Shown here piece by piece: positions 1-10,000 of a DNA stretch of 64,000 nucleotides (position 1 is its first letter; the number at the start of each line of letters is the position of its first letter). The stretch lies in NCBI GenBank assembly GCA_004431415.1, contig QPMI01000571.1:62001-126000 (forward strand), given 5' to 3'. The position numbers and the translations under genes were made by a program. Origin of the DNA: Cyanophora paradoxa. Lineage: Eukaryota; Glaucocystophyceae; Cyanophorales; Cyanophoraceae. The notes beneath the pieces were generated by a model. That model was not told the DNA's origin and ran no database searches. It saw only the letters and a program-made list of their open reading frames with translations.

Positions 1-412
1 CGGGATGCCGCGGCCGCTGCGTCCTCGGGATTCGAGTTCGCTGCGTCCGCAGATACAGGAGCCTCCGGCTTGCTGCCCGATGCGGTTTGCTCGTCGGCCG
101 CGAGGCTGATCGCTACGTCGGAAAGGTCGGCCCGCTGCGCGGCATCGCTGCCGGCGTTCCGCTGCTTCTCCGCGACAGCCGCGGGCTCCACACGTGCCCG
201 CTCTGGCGAGCCCACGGACTTCCGCGCTGTCGTAGTGGTCGCCTCCTGCCCGCGGTCAACCCGAAGGAGGCCGATGTCCCGCCCGCTCTCCGCTGCAGGT
301 CGCAATGAGCGCATCGCGGCGACGAGCGCCCGCGCATCGCACCCTTCGCAGAGGACTTGGGCGTCTGCCGCTGTACGTCCTCCGCCGCGCGTTTGCAGCA
401 CGCGCTGCCCAT
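1..412 (-). CDS. N-terminal part of an acylated Ala-rich protein (partial, continues left)
   Basis: The ATG at 412 opens with MGSACC, the classic pattern for N-myristoylation on Gly2 plus palmitoylation on the following cysteines, so the product is probably tethered to a membrane face. Exon 1 (412-343) encodes 23 residues plus one base and ends at a GTGCG donor. A 50-base intron ending CTGCAG leads into exon 2 (292 to the left edge) in matching phase. Exon 2 is an uninterrupted acidic and Ala-rich stretch (for example RVEPAAVAEKQRNAGSDAAQ, then DVAISLAADEQTASGSKPE), typical of real coding sequence here. No catalytic domain is visible before the edge, so the function is unknown. The opposite strand is open too but has no comparable codon bias. 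The acylation call is motif-based only. Confidence 0.6.
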
Positions 413-751
413 CTCTAGATCTTCCGGGGCGCTGCTGCGAGCGCGGCCGAAGCTGGAGTGCGAGTGCCATGCTGCGCTCTCACTCGGATCGTCGCAGGGG
501 TGACGGCAGGAAAACCAAGCGGCGCGGCCGCGAAGACGCTGTACCCGACCAAAACCGGCTTGAAGGCTTGGCGGATCAAATTTCGTCGCGCGCGCGCGCC
601 GCGGCGCGTTACGGCATCGCTTGCGAAACACTAGATCTGCCGCTAGCTATTTGTTCACGACAGCGTTTTCTAGCCTGCAGGCCACGGCCTATTGTTAACG
701 TTACAGCACAACGGTGTCGCGTGCCGACCGCGGGCGGGCGGCGCGCTGGTA
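413..751. other. Intergenic: 3' flank of the coiled-coil gene and promoter side of the acylated-protein gene
   Basis: This stretch of about 340 bases lies between the stop of the coiled-coil gene (752) and the start of the left-edge gene. Open frames run through it on both strands but none shows the biased composition of the neighbouring exons. It includes a CG/GC dinucleotide run near 588-606 and a lower-GC patch near 640-700. No TATA box or clear poly(A) signal was recognised. Confidence 0.4.
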
Positions 752-3700
752 CTAGTGGGACCCCAAAGCGGCGGCGGCGGCAGCGGCGGCGGCGGCGGCT
801 CGGCGGCCCTTGGCCTTGGACATCCCCTCCTTCGTCTCGCGGAGCACGTGGTCGATCATCTGCACCCGCCTGCGCGCGCGCAGCGCCGCCCCCCAGCCCC
901 GCGCCCTCAGCTGTGCCGAGCGAGGGGGCGGGGGCGCGCGCGCGCACTTGGACTCTTCCTCCGCCACCTCCGCCTGCGGAAAACCAAGACCTAGGCGTCA
1001 GATCCGAGCCCAAGCCAAGCCGAGCTAAGCGAGCGCTAGGTACGAAGTCTCAGCGAAGCGCGCGCCATCTTCGCGAAGGCCTCGCGGAGGCGGCCGAGGC
1101 GCTTCCAGTCGGTGACGTTCTCGAGGGCGCGCTCGAGCTCCTCGACCTGCGCCCGCTTCTCCGCCACGCCCTGCAGGAGCTCCTCCTTCTCCCGCAGGAG
1201 TGCCCCCAGCTTGTTCGCCAGGTTCTGCCCCGCTCTCGCGCGTGAGTCCGCGGGACGGGAAGCTTAAGGCGGGGGGCACGGGTCGGGGCGCGCCTCGAGG
1301 TTCGTCTCGAGGGTGCCGCGCCGCCCGCGCTCCTCCTCCAGCTTCTGCGGCCGGGCTCGAACCAAGGCAAGGCGAGATCAAATTCAGATCAAATCTCCGA
1401 CTGACCTGCTGGATCTCGGCGAGGGCCCGCTCCTGCTCGGCGTGCTGCCTCTGGAAGGCGGCCCGCTCCTGCGCGACCGCCGCCTCCCGCTCCGCCAGCG
1501 CCGCCTCCGCCCGCCGCAGCTCCCGGATCGTCTCCTGCTCCCGCCGCTCCGCCGCCTCCACCGCGCTCTTCAGCTCCGCGTTCTCCTCCTGGTAGCGCCC
1601 CACCTGCCTCGTGAAAGCCGACGTGATCTGCGCAGACCGGGGCCCCTGAGCTCAGCCAAGAAGACTTCTACCCCCGCACAAGAGAGAGATCTAATTTTAG
1701 CACCTCGTGGAGGTCCTGGGTGAGGGCCTCCTTCTCGCGGCGCCGGGCCGCCTCCTTCTCGGCGAGCTCGTGGTGGAGGGCCAGGACCCTGCAGGCAGGC
1801 CCGGCCGGCCGGCCCTCAGCTCCCAAGCAGCCGGCTACTAACAAATTTTAGCGCGCACTGGGTGTCCATGCCGAGGGTCTCGCTGTGGAGGAGGGCGACC
1901 TTGCGCCGGTACTCGTCCGTCTGCGACTTGATCCGCTCGAGCTCGGAGCCGAACTCGACCATGATGGGCGGCCGGCAGTCGTGGGGCACGCCCCCGGGGG
2001 GCGCCCCCGGCGGAGGAGGGGGCGGGCTCGTCGAGGCGGAGGGGCCGGCGGCCGGCTCCGCCGCGTCGTCGAGGACGACGGCGGCGTCGTCGTCCCCGCG
2101 GAGGGCGGGCGCGGCGGCGGGGCCGGCGGCGCCGGTGGCGGCGCGGCGGCGGCCGCGGAGGAGGAGGAGGGGGCGGCGTACGAGGCCGCGCTGGAGGCGG
2201 GGCGGGGGGGAGGGACCGGGGGCGGGGTACCGGCGGCCGAGGAGCGGTGGACGAGGCCTGGCGGGCGAAGCGTCGGCGCGGGCGCGACGCGGGCGCGGCG
2301 GATTCAAGGCGCACCGGCGGAGAAGGGGCGGGCGGCGGCGGAGGAGGGCCCGGCGGAGGGGGGCCGCGGCGAGATCCCGCGACTCGACGTACCCCCCGCC
2401 GAGGCGCGGGAGGCGGGCCGAAGGCCGCCGGAGGACGAGGCGGCGTCGCCCCCGGGGGCCCAGCTCACGTTGAGCACATCGATCAGGAAGACCTGGAGGG
2501 AAGAGGGTGTACGCCGCGTCGGCTTGGCGGAGGGGGAGGAAGGGACGGGGGGTACGGGCGCACCCTGCCGGAGTGGTGCTGGACGTACTCGCAGACGAGC
2601 CCGTCGAGCTCGTGGGGGGTACACGTCAAGGCGCAGCGGGGGGTATAGCTCGCGAGGAGACCGGGCGGGGGCGGGGCGGGGTAGAAGGATATGAGAGCGT
2701 GCGCCTTCTTGACGTACTGGACGAGGCCCATTGTCAGCTTGTTCAGCTCCAGCGAGAGCAGACCTGCGCCACGCCCCCTCTAAGGCACCGGTACCCCCCG
2801 CCTATAGAAGGGGTAGACGGGGGGTACCCGGGACGGCGGGAGACCGGTCCTCCTCCGCGAGGCGCGAGCTGACGACCTCCTCCGGCCCTCCCAGGGAGGC
2901 GGGGCGGTACCTGAGGGGGTACCCCCCTCGGCCCGGGCCCGCAGAGCGCGGCGCGGTACCCCCACGCTCGCTCACCGCTCGTCGTACTGCGCGGGGGCGT
3001 GTCAGCAGAGGAAAGGGGGGAAGGTGGAGGTGGAGGGGTACGGGGACGGACCTTGCGGGCGAAGGTGTCGACGCCCGACTCGCGGGAGGTGCGAACGTAG
3101 GTCGAGATGTACCTGCCCCGGGGCAGGCGGGCAGCCCTAGGCTTCAGCCGCGGTGCGGGCTGAGGAAACAGGGGCTCCCGCACCGCATGGCGCCGGCCGG
3201 GCGGACGTAGACCTAAGGGGGCGCGGCTGATCATGAGCCGCGCAGGAGGGAAAGCGGGGAAGCGGGGCGGGGCGGCGGCGCGCCTGCAGGACGCAGGAGA
3301 GGGTCTGGTCGCCGTCCGCGAGGCGGCTGAGGACCGCCAGCAGCTCCTGGTCCGTCAGAAGCACCGTGCGGCTCCCTGCGGCCGCCGCCAGCTTAGCCGA
3401 GCCAGCGGCGCCGCGCCGGCCGGCCGCGGCCTCGGGCTTCACCGTCGCGCAGGATGGCGACGTAGCTGCTGTCGCCGGTGCGCTCGCGGCTCGACGTGTC
3501 CAGGAAGCGCTCGCGGATGGCCCCGCCCGTGCTCTTCGCCGCGCTCTTACGCAGCACCTGGCCATCCTGCAGGCCGGGCGCTCGGCCCGGCGCTGGGCAG
3601 GCAGGCATCGGAGGCGCGCGCGGACCTTGGACTGGAAGAACCACGACAGGAGGGAGCCGTCGCGGATGACAAGCGTGTCCGGCAGCGGGAGCTTGAGCGG

Positions 3701-3757
3701 GACTTGCTTGGTGTTCGAGAAGAGCGAGATGAAGTGGAGCTGGTCGTCGAAGCGCAT
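752..3757 (-). CDS. Multi-exon coiled-coil protein of unknown function
   Basis: The start is the ATG at 3757 (MRFDDQLHFISLFSNTKQ). A globular N-terminal part follows, with exons around 3760-2480 encoding pieces such as LLTDQELLAVLSRLADGDQT, YISTYVRTSRESGVDTFARK and KLTMGLVQYVKKAHALI. From about 1980 down the product becomes a long heptad coiled coil: MVEFGSELERIKSQTDEYRR near 1960, LHHELAEKEAARRREKE near 1770, NAELKSAVEAAERREQ near 1580 and LLREKEELLQGVAEKRAQVE near 1170. The last exon encodes MIDHVLRETKEGMSKAKG, then a poly-Ala run, and stops at 752. Introns start mostly GTGCGC or GTACCC. A Ser/Gly/Pro-rich linker lies at about 2000-2460. I do not recognise the N-terminal domain. The layout resembles cytoskeletal or basal-body coiled-coil proteins, but that is only a guess. 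It shares a short divergent promoter with the RCC1 gene. Confidence 0.6.
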
Positions 3758-4047
3758 CCTTCCTATCAATAGCTAGGCTGCGCTAGGCGCCGGTGGCCTC
3801 TCCGGCCCGCCCCAGCGAGCTGAGCAACGTCTTTAGCTGCTGCGCCGGGAACGGCTCCTCAGCAGGTGCGGCTGCGGCTGTAAGCTTGATTCACCTGTTC
3901 CGGCTCTAGCAAGCATGCACGAGCGCAGCTGGGCGCATCCAGCGAGTTTTGAGCGGGGCAAGGGGGGTATAGGTGCACGACCCGCAATTAACCGCCCGGC
4001 TAGCACGAGCGGGGCGCTCCGCACGTGCGGCTGGGTGCTCTACAGCG
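3758..4047. promoter_or_regulatory. Divergent promoter region between coiled-coil and RCC1 genes
   Basis: About 290 bases separate two outward-facing start codons. The stretch is slightly lower in GC than the flanking exons and contains GGGGGGTATAGG at 3963-3974, a weak TATA-like element, and a GCATGC at 3914-3919. No operator-like repeat is evident. The assignment as a promoter rests on the head-to-head gene arrangement. Confidence 0.4.
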
Positions 4048-7000
4048 ATGCCGGCGGCCGACGCCGAGGTCCTAGCGCCTGCGGCCGGCGACGGGGCCGC
4101 GCCACCCAAAGCCGTCGAGAATGATACAGAAAAGCAGCGTCAGGTCGCGGATGCTGGATTCACGGTGCGCCTGATCCACGCTAGCTAGTCGTCTTGCGAT
4201 TCGCTGCGCCCGCGTAGGGTAGAGACGGTCCCGCGTGCGGTGCAGCTGGGGCGACGCGTAGCAGCGGGCCCAGCCCCGCTCAGCTAGACAGCCCATTCCT
4301 TGCTCGCGCGGGGGCTTGCCGCCCGCGTCCGACCCCGCGGCGGCGCGCTGATCCGGAGCGTAGGCGCTGCGGGAGTATGTCCAGCAGCTGGAGGTCCCGA
4401 AGTCGGCTCCGGCGGGCGAGGAGGACGACCCGGCCAACATCGGTGCGCGGCCCGCTTGAGGGGGGGCCTAGCCCCCGCCCCCGGCCCGCCGCCCCCGGAT
4501 TCCATAACGCCACGGACCCCGCTCATCGGCGCGCAGGGACGAAGACGACGAGCGCGCTGATGAAGAGCGCGGAGTTCTACAGGCGCGAGCTGATCCGGGA
4601 CAGTCTTTGCAGGCTCAACACGGGCGCCAAGGGCGGTGCGCGCGCCCCGCGCCCGCCCGCCCGCCCGCCCGCCCGCGTCGCCCAACGCCGCCCGGCAGGC
4701 GCTGACGAGAACGCGCCCCGCGGGACGCACATCTTTGCGTGGGGCGCCGTGCGCCCCGCCCCCCTCCCCGCCCCCCTCGCCGCCCTGCGCCGCCACGAAG
4801 CGCCGACGCCGCCGCGCAGGGGTACCACGGGCAGCTGGCGGTCGAGGGGGCCAGCAAGTCGGTGTCGGTACCCACGGAAGCGAACCTCAGCAGCATCGCG
4901 GAGACGATCTGCCACGTGGCCGCCGGCGGCTTCCACTCCGCCGTCGTCGTCGGTACCCGTGCCCCTCCTGCGGCCTTTTTTTGGCAGGACGGCCCTTTTT
5001 CTGAGGACGACCGCCTCAGACTCGGGCGCCGTGTACACGTGGGGGTACGGCAAGTTCGGGCAGCTGGGGTACGACATGGGCGGCTTTGAGACGCAGAACA
5101 CGCCGAGGAAGATCGAGACCTTCGAGGGTACGCTTCCGTCTCGCCCCCCCCCTTCCCTCCCCCGGTCGACTCGCGTACCCAGGGCTGCCGCTGCGGGAAA
5201 GCAAGGTGCTGGTCCGGCAGGTCGCCTGCGGGCTCTCCCACACCGCCATCGTCACCGGTACCCCCCTCTCTCCCTCGCTCCGCGCGCCGGTCCCTTCCGA
5301 ACGCCCGCCGCAGACGTGGGGACGCTCCTCACGTTCGGGAGCAGCGAGCACGGGCAGCTGGGCCACGGGGACGTCCTCAGCCACAAGGCGCCCGCCCCGC
5401 GCCCCCGCCCCCGCCCCCGCCCCCGCCCCCGCCGCCACTCAAAGTCGGGCAGGTGCCTCGGGCGGTGGACGCGTTCAAGGGGACGCGGATCGCGCAGATC
5501 GCGTGCGGGGAGCGCCACACGGCCGCCGTGACCGAGGCCGGCCAGCTCTACACTTGGGGCATGGGCGGCCAGGGCGCGCCCTCCCCCCTCTTCTCCTCCT
5601 CCTCCAACTCAGCCCTGAGGCGCCCCGCAGGGCAGCTGGGGCACGGGAACCTGGAGAACCAGCGGCGCCCCGTGCTCGTCGAGCGCCTCCGCGACGTCAG
5701 GACCGTCCAGGTAGGAAGAGGACAGAGGAAGAAGATAGAGAAGAGAGCGGGGTCGACGGTCGGCGCAGGTGGCGTGCGGGTCGATCCACACGGCGACGGT
5801 CTCGGCGGCGGCGGAGCTCTGGTGCTGGGGCTACGGCGGCATCCTCGAGGCCAGGTCCGCCCTGGAGCGGGGACGGGGTTTCAGAGACTAGATGGAGAAT
5901 AAGGCCAAGCTGCCCCAGACGAGGACGGAACGGCCTAGGAAGATTAGGAACGGCGGGGCTTGGGAGACTAGGTGGAGAAGAAGGCTTAGCTGTCTATCAC
6001 CGCGGAGAGTCCCCCGGCTTGTCCGAGCCCGAGAGGCGGGGCCAGGCTGACCGCGCTTGGGCCGGCAGCGACCACGGGCTCTTCTGCACGGTGCCGCGGA
6101 CGGTGAGCGCGCTGGCGAAGCTGCGGATCGGGCAGGTCGCCCTCGGGCACAACCACGTCGTCGCCCTCACCGGTACGCCCCCTTCTCTTCTCTCCTCGTA
6201 CCCCCTACCTCCTTACACCTCTGTGCAGAGGACGGGGACGTGTACGCGTGGGGGGCCGGCGACAAGGGCCAGATCGGCAACGGCAAGAAGCAGTGCGCCG
6301 CCGCCTTCGCTTCCTCTCCCTGCGCCGCGCCTCGCCGCGCCGCGCCGCGGCCGACGCTTCGTTCGCAGGGACACGGTGAAGGCCCCGAAGCTCGTGCTGG
6401 CCGGCAAGGCCGTCTTCCAGGTACTGTACCCCCCAGCCCGCCCCGAGGCGCCCCCGTACCCCTCGCCCTCTCAGCCGGGTCCCCCGCCCTCCCCTCCCCG
6501 CAGGTCGCGTGCGGGCGGTACCACACGGTGCGCCCCCCCCCCCCCCCCCCCCCACAGCCCGACCTCCGACCTCCGACCTCTGACCTCTGGCCTCAGGTGG
6601 CGCTGACGAGCTTCGGGACGCTGTACACGTGGGGCTTCGGCGACTCGGGCCAGCTCGGCCACCGCCAGGAGGCGCTCCCGCCCCCGGCCCCCCCGCCCCT
6701 TCAGCTGAGCGAGGCGACGCCGAGCTGAGCTGAGACTAAGCTGATGAGACTAAGCCAAGACCGAGCCGAGCTGCCCTCCGCTCTTCTCTGAGGGCGGGGC
6801 GGCGGGGCGGGGCGCAGGCGGGGGAGCTGGTGCCGCGGCTTGTGGAGGGCCTCCTCGAGCGCGTCGTCGGCATCGCCGCCTGCGGCCAGCACCACTCACT
6901 CGCCCTCACCTGTAGGCCGAGCCGAGCCCGTCGGACGCTTCTTCTTCGCTTCTTTGTGTTTGACTGGGTCGGCAGCGGGGCGGCTGGGCGTGCTGGGCCC

Positions 7001-10000
7001 CGAGTTCTCGGCCTGGAAGGCCCGCGAGATCGCCGAGGTCGCCGCGGTGCGCACCCTTGCTCGCTCGCTTGCCCCGCTTCAGCTTGGGATCGACCGGCGC
7101 GCCCTCCCTCCGCAGCGGGCCGAGGAGCTGCGGCGGCGGCGCGGGTGGGCGGCCGGCCAGCAGCAGCCGTCCTCCCCGGGGGCCGCCGCCGGCTCCCCGC
7201 GGGGCCAGGGCCAGGGACAGGGGCAGGGCCCCCGCGCGGACGCCGTCTCCGTCGCCGCGTGCGCCCTCCTCTCTCTCTTCTTCCTCTCTTCCCCCTGTTC
7301 AACGCGGTACCCCCGGCAGGACGCGGGCGCCGTCGAGCCAGGCGCCGCCCCTCAACGAGGCGGACCTGGACGAGGAGAGCGAGGTGTGTACCCCCGCCCC
7401 GTTCACCTGAGCTCCCTGTTTCCTTTGCCCGCGAGCCGAGCCGGGGCTGCCTGCAGGGGCCGGCGGCCGGGGGGCCGGAGGAGCGGGGCCAGGGCCAGGG
7501 CCAGAGCCGGGACTCGGGGCGCGACGTGGTCCGCGACGCGCTGCAGCCGCCGGCCGCGGCCCCCGCCGGCCAGCGCACCTCCTCGGAGCTCCTCGTCCCG
7601 GTACACCCACCCCTCCACTCTACCTTGCGCTTCCGAGGGCTGACGCGGGGCGGGGCGGGGCGGGGCGGGGGTACAGCCTCAGCAGGGCGGCCGCTCCCGC
7701 ACCGACAGCGCCATCTCGTCCAAGGAGGTACCCCCCCCCCCCCCCCCCCCCCCCCCCCGCGCTCCGCCCCGCCCCGCCCCGCCCGCCTGAGCCTCTCCTC
7801 TTTGCAGTCGATGCGGCGGTCGACGTCGCAGCAGCCGCGGAGCGCGGCGGGGCTGGGACCGGCGGGCGGCAAGGGCAAGGGCCTCTCCGAGATCCTCGCC
7901 CAGTTCGCCGCCCAGAAGCAGGCCCAGGTCCGCCCCCCCGCCAGGCAAGGGCAGAGCTGGGCCGGGCTGGGCGGCTTTCCAGTGGACGGCTAGACCGGAC
8001 CAGGACAGGGCCCCCGGCCTAGAGCTAGGCCAGGCCGGGCTAGACTAGAGCTAGGCCAGGCTGGAGCGGCTAGGGCAGGCTAGAGCTTCAGAGCCAGGAC
8101 GAGGCGCCGGAGGAGGAATCGCCGCCCCTCCTCACCTTTTTTCCGCGCAGGAGGACCCGGCCGACCGCGTGCCCGTCTCAACAGAGGCCGAGCGCCGCGC
8201 CATTCGCGCCTCGGTCCACGGCGCCGGCGCCTCCGCCCCCTCCCTCGCCGAGCTCATGGCCCAGCGCGACCCGGTGCACCCCACTTCCCTCCCTTTCTAT
8301 CTTTTTGTTTCGTTGCTTAGGCCCGCGGGGCAGGCGGCGCCCAAGCAGCTCACCAAGTCGCCTACGATGGGGGCCTCGGGTCCCGGGGGGGCGCTGTCGT
8401 CGCCCTCGTTCCGGGCCTCGGCCCCGGCCGCCTCCCCGCCGACTAAGGATGCGTCGGAGGCGCCGCAGCGGCCCCCGAAGGGGCCCCTCCCCACCTCGCT
8501 CTCGGTTTACCGGCCGGCCCCAGGCCTCACCGCCGCCGCCTCCGCCCCGGAGCCCGAGCGGCAGGGCCTACCCCCCCTCGCCGTCCCCCACGCCCGCTCC
8601 CCTGGAGGAGGCGGCGCCGCGACCGCCCGCGAGCCGGCGGGGCGGCGCGGCGGGCCGGCGGCGGCGGAGGCGGCGGCGATGCGCGGCTCGTTCACCGACC
8701 GCGGGCCCCGCGCCCCGCAGCCGCCGCCTCCGAAGGGCAAGGGCCCCGCGGCGGACGAGGACACAGAGAGCATGAAGGGCGGGGCGGGGCGCGCCCGGCG
8801 GTTCCGGGAGTCGGGGCCCGGCGCGGCCGGCAAGCACGGGATGGTCTCCCCCCGCGTGGCCTTCCACCAGCGCATGAGCGATACCCTCCACAAGATGCAG
8901 CGCAGCGTGCGTACCCTCCTACCCTCCGCTTTCCTTTCTTCCTTTCTGAGACCTGCTTCTTTCCTTCAGGTCGGGGGCGGCTCGGAGTCGGAGCTGCTGC
9001 AGGAGGTCTCCCTCTACCGCCTCCTCGAGCGCCTCAAGGCCGACTACGACCGGGTACGCCATTCTTCCTTTTTTGTATGTCTTGTTCTCGTTCCTCACGC
9101 GGGGGGTACACGTACAGGTGCGGGAGGAGGGCCGGCGGAAGGAGGAGAAGGCGGAGCAGCTCGCGGGGGAGCTCGAGGACCTCCACAAGGTCCGGTGGGG
9201 TACTGCTTTGGTACCGGGGTTACGGGAAAGGCCCACGTCCGGCCCCGTCCGGGTGGCGGGGGTACAGGATTCGTCGGGGAACGCGAGCGCGACGGCGACG
9301 GCGGCGCAGGAAGTCATCGCCCCAATCGAGATCCGACTCCAATCCGTCCTCATGCGGGTCAGCTCGTCGTACCCTCCCTCCTCTAGCCCCCCCACGGGAC
9401 ATCACCTGAGCTCGCCGGGAACAGTGCGCGGAGGCGGAGGACGATCAGATGAACTACACGCAGGCCGTGGACGATCTCAAGGCGCGCCCGTACCCGTACA
9501 CCTAGAGATGCCCCCTTCTAAGCCTGCGCAGGAGGAGCGGTACCGGCTGCTGAAGTGCATCGAGGACGTGAAGGAGAAGCTCGAGGAGACCGACGCGACC
9601 CGCAAGAAGGCGCGCGCCCCCCCCTCCCTCCCCTCTCGTTCCTCCCTCCCTTCCCCCCCCCTCGAGCCTTTTCCCCCCTCAGGTCCTGGCGGCGCACGAG
9701 CGGGCGGTCGGGGAGCACGCGGCGGCCTCGGCGGAGCTCGAGGGCTTCCGCGCCGACCTCCGCGACTCCCGCGCCTTCTTCGCCGAGCAGGCGCGCCGAG
9801 CCGCCCTTGTGCTGCGAACGAAGCGAGGGGGGGTATCCTCAGCTTTTTTTAGAGGGGATCGGGCGAAATTCATCTTTCCATCAAGTTTGATGGAAAGCTG
9901 AGGACCTCTTTCTGAGGACCTCCGGGTCCCCTCTAAAAGATTCCCCTCTAAAAGATCCCCGCCCGAATTTCGCCCGATCCCCCCTAAAGAAGGCTGAGGA

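Noticed and set aside
70-1245. Long plus-strand open frame
   Set aside because: It overlaps two minus-strand genes with better codon bias, matched splice phases and coiled-coil content; its own product is low-complexity.
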